From Natrinema sp. SYSU A 869 (GTDB lineage Archaea > Halobacteriota > Halobacteria > Halobacteriales > Natrialbaceae): a stretch of DNA of 64,000 bases. Shown one piece after another: positions 18,204 to 27,882 of the stretch. Numbering within the stretch: the first letter of the stretch is position 1; each line of letters starts with the position of its first letter. The stretch lies in assembly GCF_019879105.1 (NCBI RefSeq), contig NZ_CP082249.1, positions 2,852,001 through 2,916,000 of the forward strand, in the 5' to 3' direction. The position numbers and the translations under genes were made by a program. A model generated the notes under the pieces. That model was not told where the DNA came from. It did no database searches and saw nothing but the letters and a program-made list of their open reading frames with translations.

Positions 18204-18869
18204 ATGAGTAACGATTACTATACGAAGGACGACTTCGCGGGCGACCTCGAGATCGACGACTCTCGCTTCGATCAGGATCCGGACGAGGAAACGATCGACG
18301 AAGCCGTCTCGAACATCGAAGAACGGAATATCGAGGTCCACGTCGTCGACGACGGTGAGGCCGCACGCGAGTATCTCCGTGATCAGATTCCCGACGGAGC
18401 CGAAGTGATGGACGGTCACTCGACGACGCTCGAGGAGATCGGCTTCACCGACGACCTCGAGGCAGCGGACGGGTTCGACTACCTCGGCAACCGGATCGGG
18501 GAGATCGACGACGACGAGGAGCGGTTCCGGGCGCGACGCGAGGCGGTTACCGCCGACGTCTTCGTCGACAGCGTCAACGCGATCGCCGAGAGTGGCGAGT
18601 TGCTCGGGGCCAACGCGCTCGGCAACGCCGTCGGCGCATGGGCATTCGGTGCAGAGTCGCTCGTACTGGTTGGCAGCACGAACAAGATCGTCGGCAACTG
18701 GTCGAGCGCCGTCGAGCGGATCCGTGAGTATGCCTACCCGCTCGAGGACGCCCGCGCCGAAGAGGCGTACGGGCAGGGAAGCGTCGTCGGCAAGCTCGTC
18801 TCCCTCGAGCACGAACGGGTCGACGACCGCACCCAACTCGTGTTGATCGACGAGCGACACGGGTTCTAA
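18204..18869 (+). CDS. LUD domain protein (lactate utilisation LutC-like)
   Basis: A 221-residue protein of the LUD (DUF162) family, relatives of which assist iron-sulfur lactate dehydrogenase complexes. The signature region reads EVMDGHSTTLEEIG, followed by a helical stretch and the core strand SGELLGANALGNAVGAWAFG; the C-terminal part contains VLVGSTNKIVGN. There are no Cys clusters, so it does not bind an Fe-S centre itself. No lutA or lutB partner is adjacent, so its role here is unclear. Confidence 0.85.
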   Translation: MSNDYYTKDDFAGDLEIDDSRFDQDPDEETIDEAVSNIEERNIEVHVVDDGEAAREYLRDQIPDGAEVMDGHSTTLEEIGFTDDLEAADGFDYLGNRIGEIDDDEERFRARREAVTADVFVDSVNAIAESGELLGANALGNAVGAWAFGAESLVLVGSTNKIVGNWSSAVERIREYAYPLEDARAEEAYGQGSVVGKLVSLEHERVDDRTQLVLIDERHGF

Positions 18870-18977
18870 GGGACGCACAGAGCGCAGTATCGGTCATCGC
18901 ACATCGTCGCCAGCGTGCCTGCAGCACGTTTTTGCTGACCACGCCGATAGGTGAACGCGAGCCGCGGGAATTGACCA

Positions 18978-20333
18978 ATGGCCACCCCCGACGCACGCTC
19001 CGGTAACGGATTCGTCTCGTTCTTTCGCAGCTATACGAAGACGTGGATTCACGCGGTCGCAACGGCCGGCCTGACGGCGTTCGGGACGCTGACGATCTTC
19101 CACCGCGGGTTCATCGTCCTCGCGCTCGCCTCCTACGTCGTGCCGCCGCTCGTGCTGTATTTCCGCGGGGGAGCAGGAGACCAGTCCGATCAGACGGCCG
19201 CTGTCGACCGCGAGGCGGACGATCCAGCAGACGACCGAGAGACGAAATCGGAAGCGGCGACGACCACATCGCTCGAGCACGCCGACAGTGGAGCCGATTC
19301 CGAGACCAAGAGGACACCGGACAGCGGTGATGCTGCAGTGTACAGTGAGGACCACGACGTCGAACCCGGCGGCAACGACGCGATCGGGGCCGATCGAGCG
19401 GTCGAACGCGGTCGGGAGAGCGACGCCGACCGCGCGCTCGACTGGCGGCTCGTCGATGTCCCCACCGACGCGACACTCCGAGATGTCTGCGTGACCGCAG
19501 CCGGCGCGGTCTACGCAGTCGGCGAGAACGGACTGGTTCTCACCGGAGCGGCCGCCGACGGTGCCGGAACCGACGCGTGGTCGATCGCCCTCGAAGACGG
19601 GCCGGCCGCCGAGGGAGACGAACTCACTGGCGTCGACGCGACCGACGGCGGCGACGCGATCTGGGTCGCGGGCGATAGTGGTTCGGTGGGACGACTCGAG
19701 GCCGAGACGGGGCTCCACACGGATTACACGGCCCCTGCGGATATCACTGACAACTGGATGGGGGTCGCCGTCGGCGGTGAGAGTGGTGACGAGACGGTCC
19801 TCTTGATCAACGGCTCCGGGGCCGTTCTCCGCGGCCGCTATCGCGACGGCGCAATCTCGTGGGACGGACCAATCAAACCCGGTAGCGGCTCGAGTCTAAG
19901 CGCGATCGCGCTCGCGGAGCCGTCGGTCGGCTACTGCTGTGATACGAACGACAGCGTCTTCGAGACGACCGACGGCGGGGAATCGTTCGATCGTGTCGGC
20001 CTCGAGGGAGCCGGCGGTACACTCGAGAACCTCGCGACGCTGGGACAGGGCGACTGCCTGGTGAGCGCGGACGACGGCATCGTCCACCGCTACGGCGGCT
20101 CGACGTGGACACCGGAGCGGGTCGGCGACGAGGCGGTCTGTGGGATCACCCGTCGCGAGGGCGAGACGATCGCCTGCGACGCGGACGGCGTGATCTACGA
20201 GCGAACGCTCGCGGCTGACTGGGAACAGGTCGACACGCAGGCACCGGAATCGCTCATCGCCGTTTCGATGGATATCGACGGAGAGCGAGTGGTTGCGGTC
20301 GGCGAGGACGGGACCGTCGTCGAACGACGCTGA
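18978..20333 (+). CDS. Membrane-anchored beta-propeller protein (Ycf48/BNR-like repeats)
   Basis: A 451-residue protein with two hydrophobic segments near residues 28-60, an acidic linker (about residues 63-155), and a C-terminal region of recurring blades such as VTAAGAVYAVGENGLVLTG, WVAGDSGSVGRLE, CDTNDSVFETTDGGESFDRVG and AVGEDGTVVERR. This repeat pattern is that of Ycf48-like or BNR-repeat propellers, which usually act as binding or assembly platforms. The short hairpin GTGACG/CGTCAC at about 20340-20357 after the stop may be a terminator. The binding partner is unknown. Confidence 0.75.
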   Translation: MATPDARSGNGFVSFFRSYTKTWIHAVATAGLTAFGTLTIFHRGFIVLALASYVVPPLVLYFRGGAGDQSDQTAAVDREADDPADDRETKSEAATTTSLEHADSGADSETKRTPDSGDAAVYSEDHDVEPGGNDAIGADRAVERGRESDADRALDWRLVDVPTDATLRDVCVTAAGAVYAVGENGLVLTGAAADGAGTDAWSIALEDGPAAEGDELTGVDATDGGDAIWVAGDSGSVGRLEAETGLHTDYTAPADITDNWMGVAVGGESGDETVLLINGSGAVLRGRYRDGAISWDGPIKPGSGSSLSAIALAEPSVGYCCDTNDSVFETTDGGESFDRVGLEGAGGTLENLATLGQGDCLVSADDGIVHRYGGSTWTPERVGDEAVCGITRREGETIACDADGVIYERTLAADWEQVDTQAPESLIAVSMDIDGERVVAVGEDGTVVERR

Positions 20334-20611
20334 GAGGGTGGTGACGGTATGTCGTCACTGTACCTAGATCTCGAGTCTCGAGCAGGTCCGGAACATCGAT
20401 CGCGTCGATGATCCTCGAGACCGTGGTCTTGGAGTCAGTACGCCTGATCCAGCCAGCGGACAGTCGGTGACACGGACTACTTCGCGGACCTATCGGATCG
20501 GCGTATTCAAGGCCAATCGCCTTTCCGTTCCGGGGCGGATATCCATCCGTCACGACCGCACAGCGGGGCATCTCACGTTTACCCCGCAGACGGGCGTGAA
20601 CGACCTCGATC

Positions 20612-21742
20612 ATGAGTACACCAACACGAACGGCGACGCGATACTCCGTCCGCGCGTTCGAGCCCGACGATCGAGAGGCGTTCCTGTCGCTGTACGAAAC
20701 GGTGTTCGGCCACGACAGAAGCCCGGCGTGGTTCCGCTGGAAGTTCCGCGAGAATCCGTTTGTCGACCACATCCCGATCCTCGTGGCGACGGCCGACGGC
20801 GACCCCGTCGGCTTCCGGTCGTTTTTTGCCCAGCAGATGCGAATCGGCGAGACTGTCCGAACCGCGTTTCAGCCCTGCGATACGATGGTCCATCGGGACC
20901 ACCGCGAGCGAGGACTCTTCAACCGGATGAACGAACGCGCCGTCGAGCGCTACACCGACGGCGCACCGTCGTTTTTCTTCAACTTCCCGAACGAGAACTC
21001 GAAGCCCGGCAATCTCGCACACGGCTGGCGCGAGGTCGGGACGGTACCAGCCTATTACCGGCCCCAGAACCCCGTCACCGCGCTCGAGGACCGAGGCGAT
21101 AGTAAGTCGATGGCTGGCACCGGCGACCGGCGGGCGAGCGATGGCGGTCCGACCGCCGCAGTCGCGAACACGCTCGAGGACGCCATCGCGACCTCACAGC
21201 GGGCCGGTGACAGACTGTTCGTCGATTCGGACTCGGATCTCGAGCTCGAGCGCTACGAAACGCCGCCGGCGGACACGCTCGAAGCGGTCTACCAGCGGTC
21301 GATTCCCGCTGCGATTCACACCGACCGGAGCGCGGCGTTCTACCGCTGGCGGTTCGACAATCCCATCCACACGTATCGGGCCTCCGTCGCCCGACGGGAC
21401 GGCGACCCGGTCGCCGCGCTCGTCGTCTCGAACGTTGGCGATCACGCGCGGATCGTCGACGCGCTCCCGCGGGCGATTGACGCGGAATCGGCGGCGCTCG
21501 AGCGCCTGCTCGCGACGGCCCTCGAGGCGTCCGCGGACCGAAGCTACGTCGAGGCGTTCGGGGAGACGGTGCCGTCACCGTTGCGGTTCCGGTTCTATCC
21601 GGACACGCGGCTGCCGCTGTCGGCGCTGATTCGACCAACGTCCCGAACCCTCCTCGCTCGCGATCTCGAGGACGGACTCGCACTCGAGTCGAGTTCGATC
21701 GACTCCTGGACGTTCTCGCGACTCGATCTAGACACGACATGA
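20612..21742 (+). CDS. GNAT family N-acetyltransferase
   Basis: A 376-residue protein with an N-terminal GNAT-type acetyl-CoA binding domain. The recognisable elements are the strand-helix start YSVRAFEPDDREAFLSLYETVFG, an ILVATADGDPVGF strand, and a motif A-like segment MVHRDHRERGLFNRMNERAVE. The C-terminal half (about residues 200-376) repeats an FYRWRFDNP segment that mirrors FRWKFRENP near residue 44, suggesting a duplicated or two-domain arrangement. Proteins of this form are frequent in haloarchaea and have no proven substrate. Confidence 0.8.
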   Translation: MSTPTRTATRYSVRAFEPDDREAFLSLYETVFGHDRSPAWFRWKFRENPFVDHIPILVATADGDPVGFRSFFAQQMRIGETVRTAFQPCDTMVHRDHRERGLFNRMNERAVERYTDGAPSFFFNFPNENSKPGNLAHGWREVGTVPAYYRPQNPVTALEDRGDSKSMAGTGDRRASDGGPTAAVANTLEDAIATSQRAGDRLFVDSDSDLELERYETPPADTLEAVYQRSIPAAIHTDRSAAFYRWRFDNPIHTYRASVARRDGDPVAALVVSNVGDHARIVDALPRAIDAESAALERLLATALEASADRSYVEAFGETVPSPLRFRFYPDTRLPLSALIRPTSRTLLARDLEDGLALESSSIDSWTFSRLDLDTT

Positions 21743-21809
21743 CGCTGTCGGACGATGCGAATCGCCGGCAGCGCGGACGGCTCGGCGAGCGGTGCGATCG
21801 GTCACTGTT

Positions 21810-24395
21810 ATGGCCGTCGAACCCACAGCTACCACTGTGAGCGATCGACGCGCGGAGGGCGATCGGGACGGCCGCTGTCGGCTGTGCGGGACGCTGCTCC
21901 CGGAGCCCGACGGCGAGTCGCCGTCGGACGAGTTCTGTTCGACCGGCTGTCGAGACGTCGCAGCCGAGTTCGGGACAAACGACGGTGTGACGAGCGACGA
22001 CAGCGACGGCTCCGCCGAGGATAGCGACCCCCCCTTACGGTCCGTTGACCGGCCGGCTGATCCGCGACCGACCGCGACCGCAGACGACGAACGACCGGAC
22101 GGGACCGTCCGCACGTTCTTCCGGGTCGACGGCATGCACTCCGCGACCTGCGAGGCCTTCCTCGAGGCCGTCGCCGAGGGCCGCGACGGCGTGGACGACG
22201 CTGAGGCGAGTTACGTCACGGAGACGATCCGGGTCGATCACGATCCCGATCGAATCTCGACCGACGCGCTCGAGAACGCGCTGAGTACGCTCGGCTACAC
22301 GGCCTATCTCCGGGACGACGCGACCGCTGACGACGAGACGGGCGGAACCCAGCGCTCGCGCGAGATGTCCGGACTCCGAAAGCGCCGGTCGGACGATATG
22401 CTCGAGATGCGATACGTCGTCGGCGTCGTCTTCGGTTCGTTCCTCCTGTTGCCGTTCGTGGCCGTCCTCTACCCGATGTTTCTGACCTCGTTTACCGACT
22501 GGGGCGCGATCGAGCACTTCGAGGGCGCCTTTACCGGCTTCAGCGGGCCGCTGTATCTGCCCCTGTTTCTCATTCTGACGGGCGCGATCATCTACCTGAC
22601 CGGCGGTCCGCTCTTGCGGGGCGCGTACGTCAGCCTGAAACTCCGGCGGCCCACGACAGACCTGCTTGCAGTCTTCACAATACTCAGCGCGTACGTCTTC
22701 AGCATCCTCGTCTCCGGGCTCGGGCGCAACGATCTCTACTTCGATCTGACGATCGTCGTGGCCTCGGTCGTGATGGGCGCGACCTACTACGAGGCGACGG
22801 TCAAGCGCCGCGCGACGGACCGACTGACCGACCTCACCGTCTCGCAGGTCGACACCGCCCGGCTCTACGCCGGAGACGGCTCGACGACGGAACTCCCCGT
22901 TGCCGACCTCGAGTCGGGCGACCGCGTGCTCGTCCGGGAGGGCGAGCGCATCCCCGTGGACGGGACGCTGTCCGAGGGCGAGTGTACTGTCGACGAAGCC
23001 GTCGTGACGGGGGAGTCGCTCCCGGTCACGAAAGCGGCGGGAGACGACGTGGTCGGCGGCTCGGTCGTCACCACTGACGCGGCGGTGGTCGACGTCGGCG
23101 AGCGGACGACCAGCAGCATCGAGCGGCTCACGCGGGTCGTCTGGAACGTCCAGAGCGCTGACCACGGCGTCACGCGGCGAGCCGACGAGTTCGCCGCGAC
23201 CCTCGTCCCGATCGTCCTCGCCGCCGCAGTCGTCGTCGGCGTGGGTTCCCTCCTCGCCGGCGCGAGCGGGCTGACCGCCTCGCTGGCCGCCCTCATGACG
23301 CTCATGGTCGCCAGCCCGTGGGCGCTCGGCTTCGCGACGCCGTACTCCGTCGCCGCGAGCCTTCAGGAAGCCCTCGAGCGCGGCATCGTGGTCTTCGATG
23401 AGACGGTCTTCGAACGCCTCCGCGCGGTCGACGTCGTCGTCTTCGACAAGACCGGCACACTCACGACCGGCGAAATGACCGTCCGCGAGGCCGACGCCCC
23501 CGACGACCTGCTCGCGGCCGCCGCCGCCCTCGAGCAGCGAGCGGCCCACCCGGCAGCGGCAGCGATCGCCGACGCGTTCGGGAGCAATGGAGGCGCGTTC
23601 GAAGATGACGACGGGACGGCTCGCGCTGACGGCGGCTCGACCGCATCCGGCGAACTGACCGTCCGGGAGTTCCACACCCATGCGACCGGCGTCGAGGGAA
23701 CCGTGGACGACCGGACGGTACTGGTCGGCCACCCCGACCTCTTCCGGGATCGGGGGTGGACGCTCGAGTCCGACCTCGAGGCACGGATCGATCACGCACG
23801 AGAGGCCGGTCGGCTCCCGATCGTCGTCGGCCGAGATGGGACCGCCGAAGGGGTCGTGATCGTCGGCGATGAGCCCCGCGAGGCGTGGGACGAGACGATC
23901 GCGGCCCTGGACGAGGACGGGGTCGACGTCGTGGTCCTGACCGGCGACGACGGGACGGCGGCCGATGTCTTCGATCGCCATCCGGGCGTTGACCACGTCT
24001 TCGCCGGCGTCTCGCCGGACGGAAAGACGGCGACGGTCGAGCGGATGAAGACCGACGACCGCGTGGCGATGGTCGGCGACGGGACGAACGACGCGCCCGC
24101 GCTCGCCGCGGCCGATCTGGGAATCTCGCTGGGTAGCGGGACGGCGCTCGCCGCCGACGCGGCCGACGTCGCGATCGTCGACGACGATCTCGCCGCGGTC
24201 GAACGGGCGTTCGCCCTGTCGAGGGCTGCACGCAGTCGAATACGGCAGAATCTCGGACTCGCGTTCGTCTACAACGCGATCGCCATCCCCGCTGCCGTGC
24301 TCGGTATCGTGAACCCGCTGGTGACGACCGTCGCCGTCGTAGCGGGGACCCTCCTCATCGTCGGGAACGCTGAGCGATCGCTCGTCGCGGAGTGA
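21810..24395 (+). CDS. Heavy-metal P1B-type ATPase, FixI/CcoI-like, with an SPW transmembrane motif
   Basis: An 861-residue membrane pump. Residues 23-47 carry a Cys cluster (C23, C26, C43, C47) like the N-terminal domain of FixI/CcoI ATPases. Next comes an HMA-like domain (about 99-170) whose metal loop reads GMHSATC, so it keeps only one Cys. The actuator TGES is at 400-403, the phosphorylation motif DKTGTLT at 546-552 and the hinge VGDGTNDAP near 751. The intramembrane motif, normally CPC, reads SPW at 502-504, removing both Cys. Transport of copper therefore cannot be assumed. The ATG at 21810 is preferred to a GTG at 21792. Confidence 0.88.
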   Translation: MAVEPTATTVSDRRAEGDRDGRCRLCGTLLPEPDGESPSDEFCSTGCRDVAAEFGTNDGVTSDDSDGSAEDSDPPLRSVDRPADPRPTATADDERPDGTVRTFFRVDGMHSATCEAFLEAVAEGRDGVDDAEASYVTETIRVDHDPDRISTDALENALSTLGYTAYLRDDATADDETGGTQRSREMSGLRKRRSDDMLEMRYVVGVVFGSFLLLPFVAVLYPMFLTSFTDWGAIEHFEGAFTGFSGPLYLPLFLILTGAIIYLTGGPLLRGAYVSLKLRRPTTDLLAVFTILSAYVFSILVSGLGRNDLYFDLTIVVASVVMGATYYEATVKRRATDRLTDLTVSQVDTARLYAGDGSTTELPVADLESGDRVLVREGERIPVDGTLSEGECTVDEAVVTGESLPVTKAAGDDVVGGSVVTTDAAVVDVGERTTSSIERLTRVVWNVQSADHGVTRRADEFAATLVPIVLAAAVVVGVGSLLAGASGLTASLAALMTLMVASPWALGFATPYSVAASLQEALERGIVVFDETVFERLRAVDVVVFDKTGTLTTGEMTVREADAPDDLLAAAAALEQRAAHPAAAAIADAFGSNGGAFEDDDGTARADGGSTASGELTVREFHTHATGVEGTVDDRTVLVGHPDLFRDRGWTLESDLEARIDHAREAGRLPIVVGRDGTAEGVVIVGDEPREAWDETIAALDEDGVDVVVLTGDDGTAADVFDRHPGVDHVFAGVSPDGKTATVERMKTDDRVAMVGDGTNDAPALAAADLGISLGSGTALAADAADVAIVDDDLAAVERAFALSRAARSRIRQNLGLAFVYNAIAIPAAVLGIVNPLVTTVAVVAGTLLIVGNAERSLVAE

Positions 24396-24419
24396 TCGGC
24401 AAATCGCGTCCGCACTCTC

Positions 24420-24935
24420 TCATCCGTCCTCGAGCGCGCCCCAGGAAACGGTCCGACCGATCTCGATTGAAACGATCAGGCGCTCGTCGAGGTCGTGGTT
24501 CGTGTACTGTTCGTACTTTGACTCCAGTGCGCTCACGGCGTCGGTGTGAATCGATGCGTCGGGCTCGAGGATCCGTGCCCGTCCGCGGACCTGAACCCAC
24601 GCGAGACGCGACCAGTCCTCGCGGTAGCGGTCGACGAGCAGCGTCACCCGCGGGTTCGCCCGAATATTCCGCACGCGCTGGAGGTCAGCGGTCGATTTCG
24701 GCTTTTCGTCGATCGCCGAGACGAGTCTGATCCCGTCGCTTTCGTCGTCGGGACCGCCGCTTTGGACTTCGGTCGCATCGACGGCGTCGTCCGTCGACTC
24801 CGGCCGCTCCGACTGATCCACGGGCTCGAGCAGCGCGAAACAGATCGGTACCGCGTGAGGTCGTCCCTCGGTGTCGACTGTCGCTAACGCGGCGACACGG
24901 GCTCGCTCGAGGAAGGCACGCTCGGCGGGCGTCAT
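24420..24935 (-). CDS. Pyridoxamine-5'-phosphate-oxidase-like F420/flavin protein (TIGR03668 type)
   Basis: A 171-residue split-barrel flavoprotein or F420-binding protein. The start MTPAERAFLERARVAALATVD and PHAVPICFALL are the first barrel strands. KPKSTADLQRVRNIRANPRVTLLVDRY and the WVQVRGRARIL strand match the TIGR03668 PPOX-class pattern. An acidic insert of about 30 residues between the first strands (residues 40-70) is typical of haloarchaeal variants. It is divergent from the MFS transporter, with only three bases between the annotated starts, so the promoters must overlap one of the genes. Confidence 0.85.
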   Translation of the reverse strand: MTPAERAFLERARVAALATVDTEGRPHAVPICFALLEPVDQSERPESTDDAVDATEVQSGGPDDESDGIRLVSAIDEKPKSTADLQRVRNIRANPRVTLLVDRYREDWSRLAWVQVRGRARILEPDASIHTDAVSALESKYEQYTNHDLDERLIVSIEIGRTVSWGALEDG

Positions 24936-24938
24936 GGG

Positions 24939-26288
24939 GTGACAGACGCTGCGCGGACGGAAAGTGGTGAGGCCGGGGGCGACGCCGGCTCCGAGGAGTC
25001 GTCCCGCTACAGCAAACTACTCGGGCCGGCGTCACCCATTCACGGGCAGATGAGTGATCGGATGCGTCGCCGTCGCGCGTACGCTGCCGTCGTTGCCGGG
25101 ACGCTGGGCTACACCTGCTTGATGTTCATCTGGTTCTCGCTGCCCGCGTATCTCTCGACGATCATCGACGAACTCGGGCTCTCGGGCACCCAGGCCGGCG
25201 TGGTCGCGGGGGCGGTCCCGTTGACCTACATCCCGATCGCACTGTTCACTGGGATGGTCGTCGATCGCGTCGGTCCAGGACGGAGCCTCGCGGCCGGCGT
25301 GTTGATCTACGGCGTCGCTCAGGTCGCTCGCAGCTTCGCGGCCGGCTTTCCCTCCTTGCTCGCGGCGACGCTGTTGATCGGCGTCGGCGCGACGGCGATC
25401 ACGTTTGGGCTTCCCAAACTCGTCTCGGTGTTGTTCCCGCCCGACGAGACCGGCTTTCCGTCCTCTATCTACCTCGTCGGGGCGTCGGCGGGGACGGCGA
25501 GCGCCTTTGCCGTCGGTCGGCCAGTTCTGGGCCCACTGCTCGGCGGCTGGCGCGCCCTGTTCTTCTGGAGCGGCGTCGTCGCGATCGCGTATGGCCTGTG
25601 CTGGTTCGTCGTCGCCCGCCGATTGGGGATCGACGCCCGCAATCGCGCGGCCAACGGCGCGAACGCGGCGGACTCGTCGCTCTCGCTCGCGGCTATTCGA
25701 CGCGATCTCACCCTCGTCCTTACCCACCGCGAGCTGCAGCTCGTGGTCGTCGTCGGGACGATGTATCTGCTAATCGCCCACGGCATGCAGGGGTGGCTCC
25801 CGACGCTGCTCGAGTCCCGGGGCTACTCGCCGGACCGGGCCGGACGGACGACGAGCCTGCTCGTCGCGGCCAATGTCGTCGGCGTGTTGACGGTCCCCGC
25901 AGTCGCCGATCGGCTGGGGGTTCGGCGCACCGCCCTGATGGTCTGTGGGCTCGTAGCGGGACTCGGCATCACCGGCGTCCTCTCGAGCGGGCTCGGTCTC
26001 TTGCTGCTCGGGAGCGTCGTCGTCACCGGGTTCGGGTTCGGCGGGCTCTCGCCGCTCATCCGGGCAATTCCGCCGGAACTCGAGGGGATCGGCGCGCGGT
26101 TGACTGGCACCGCGGTCGGGTTCATCTTCGCCGTCGGCGAGATTGGAGGATTCCTCGGCCCGGTGCTGATCGGGACGCTCTACGATCTCACCGGCTCGTA
26201 CGTGCCAGGTCTGGGACTCCTCGCCTCGGCGGGCCTCGTCATCGCGGTCGCCGGCGGCGTGTTGCGATATCGGTACGGCGACTCCTGA
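24939..26288 (+). CDS. Major facilitator superfamily transporter
   Basis: A 449-residue, twelve-helix transporter. After the first helices comes FTGMVVDRVGPGRSLAAG, the loop 2-3 signature with D and R; the second half repeats VPAVADRLGVRRTALM. A hydrophilic loop near residues 220-250 separates the two six-helix bundles. The start given is a GTG at 24939 because the codons after it look coding. The ATG at 25050 (MSDRMRRRRAY), directly before helix 1, is a good alternative and would leave room for a promoter. Substrate is unknown. Confidence 0.85.
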   Translation: MTDAARTESGEAGGDAGSEESSRYSKLLGPASPIHGQMSDRMRRRRAYAAVVAGTLGYTCLMFIWFSLPAYLSTIIDELGLSGTQAGVVAGAVPLTYIPIALFTGMVVDRVGPGRSLAAGVLIYGVAQVARSFAAGFPSLLAATLLIGVGATAITFGLPKLVSVLFPPDETGFPSSIYLVGASAGTASAFAVGRPVLGPLLGGWRALFFWSGVVAIAYGLCWFVVARRLGIDARNRAANGANAADSSLSLAAIRRDLTLVLTHRELQLVVVVGTMYLLIAHGMQGWLPTLLESRGYSPDRAGRTTSLLVAANVVGVLTVPAVADRLGVRRTALMVCGLVAGLGITGVLSSGLGLLLLGSVVVTGFGFGGLSPLIRAIPPELEGIGARLTGTAVGFIFAVGEIGGFLGPVLIGTLYDLTGSYVPGLGLLASAGLVIAVAGGVLRYRYGDS

Positions 26289-26378
26289 TGAGGGTGGCGA
26301 ACGGAGTAGCGGCGCTCGAGCGGATGTGCATCCCTGCACGCGTCAGTTCTTTGCCCGTTCGCGGAGTTACGGTCGGAC

Positions 26379-27839
26379 ATGTGGCAGGGGGAGGGCTACT
26401 GGCTCGTCCGCGTCGTCTTCCAGCGGGGGCTCGCACTGTTGTACTTGCTCGCCTTTCTCGTCGCGGCCACCCAGTTCCGGCCGCTGGCCGGCGAAGACGG
26501 GTTGTTGCCCCTCGAGTGGTACGTCGAGGGGGTCTCGTTCCGTGATCGGCCGAGCCTCTTCTATTTCGTCCCGACGGATCGGGCGATCGGGGTCGCGGCC
26601 TGGAGCGGCGTCGTGCTGTCGGGGCTGGCGCTGATCGGGGTGCCGTACTGGCTGCCAGCGGGAGCTGCGACGCCCGTTTCGATGGTTCTGTGGGCAATGC
26701 TGTGGGCGCTGTACCTCTCCTTCGTGAACGCCGGGCAGACGTTCTACGGCTACGGCTGGGAGTCGATGCTCTGTGAGACCGGGTTCCTCGCGATCTTTCT
26801 CGGGGCTGGGTCGGTCGCACCGCCGTTCGTGGTCATCTTACTCCTCCAGTGGGTGCTCTTTCGCAACATGTTCGGTGCCGGGCTGATCAAGCTCCGCGGC
26901 GACGACTGCTGGCGCGATCTGACCTGCATGGACTACCACTACGAGACCCAACCGATCCCGAACCCCGTAAGCTGGTTCGCCCATCATCTGCCGGCTCGGT
27001 TTCATCGCGTCGAGACCTTCGGGAATCACGTCGTCGAGTTGCTGGTGCCCTTTTGCTACTTCGCGCCCCAGCCGCTGTCGGCGCTGGCAGGTGTCGCGAC
27101 GATCGGCTTTCAGGGCTGGCTGCTGGTCACCGGGAACTTCGCCTGGCTGAACGCGATCACGATCGTACTCGCGATTCCGACGTTCAGCGACGGGACGCTG
27201 GCGGCCGTACTCCCGATTTCCGCGCCCACCACCGCGCCGACGCCGCTGTACCTCGGGGTCCTGGTGGTCCTTCTGGCCGTGCTCGTCATCGTTCTGAGCG
27301 TCCAGCCGGTGCGAAACATGCTCTCTGAACGACAGCTCATGAATACGTCGTTCGATCCGCTCAATCTGGTCAACACCTACGGCGCGTTCGGGTCGATAAC
27401 GCGGGATCGGTACGAGGTCGTCATCGAGGGGACGACCGACGAGGAGATTTCGGGGACGACCGAGTGGCAGCCGTACCGATTCAAGGGGAAGCCGACGGAC
27501 CTCGAGCGGCGGCCGCCACAAGTCGCGCCCTACCACCTCCGGCTCGACTGGCAGCTATGGTTCGCCGCGATGTCGCCCAGCCCACGCCGGAGCCCGTGGT
27601 TCCTCCGGTTCCTGGCGAAGCTCCTCGAGGCCGACGACGAGACGCTCGCCTTGCTCGCCGACGACCCGTTCGACGGCGAGCCGCCGTCACGCGTCCGCGC
27701 AATTCGGTACCGCTATCGGTACACGACGCCGGAGGAGCGAGCCGAGAGCGGCCGCTGGTGGGCTCGCGAGCGCGTTGGGACGTACGTGAAGCCGGTCTCG
27801 CTCGAGGAGTTGCAGGTCCGCCAGCCGCGATTTCGGTGA
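26379..27839 (+). CDS. Lipase maturation factor family membrane protein
   Basis: A 486-residue protein with about eight membrane helices. It matches the LMF1/LMF2 family: the opening W..R..FQRGLALLYLLAF, the conserved core LLQWVLFRNMFGAGLIKLRGDDCWRDLTCMDYHYETQPIPNP, and the soluble C-terminal domain with PYRFKGKP and PPQVAPYHLRLDWQLWFAA. In animals LMF1 helps lipases fold in the ER; the archaeal role is unknown. The convergent neighbour is a DCC thioredoxin-like protein, a pairing that suggests a shared envelope function. Confidence 0.9.
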   Translation: MWQGEGYWLVRVVFQRGLALLYLLAFLVAATQFRPLAGEDGLLPLEWYVEGVSFRDRPSLFYFVPTDRAIGVAAWSGVVLSGLALIGVPYWLPAGAATPVSMVLWAMLWALYLSFVNAGQTFYGYGWESMLCETGFLAIFLGAGSVAPPFVVILLLQWVLFRNMFGAGLIKLRGDDCWRDLTCMDYHYETQPIPNPVSWFAHHLPARFHRVETFGNHVVELLVPFCYFAPQPLSALAGVATIGFQGWLLVTGNFAWLNAITIVLAIPTFSDGTLAAVLPISAPTTAPTPLYLGVLVVLLAVLVIVLSVQPVRNMLSERQLMNTSFDPLNLVNTYGAFGSITRDRYEVVIEGTTDEEISGTTEWQPYRFKGKPTDLERRPPQVAPYHLRLDWQLWFAAMSPSPRRSPWFLRFLAKLLEADDETLALLADDPFDGEPPSRVRAIRYRYRYTTPEERAESGRWWARERVGTYVKPVSLEELQVRQPRFR

Positions 27840-27882
27840 TCAGTTCCGGTCGGTGGCGATGTTCGTGAGGTCGTTGGTTCGG

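Noticed and set aside
22035-23996. Long open frame (653 codons) on the minus strand opposite the P-type ATPase
   Set aside because: It lies wholly inside a gene with clear motifs on the plus strand. In GC-rich haloarchaeal DNA the antisense frame stays open by codon bias, and its translation is charged low-complexity without domains.
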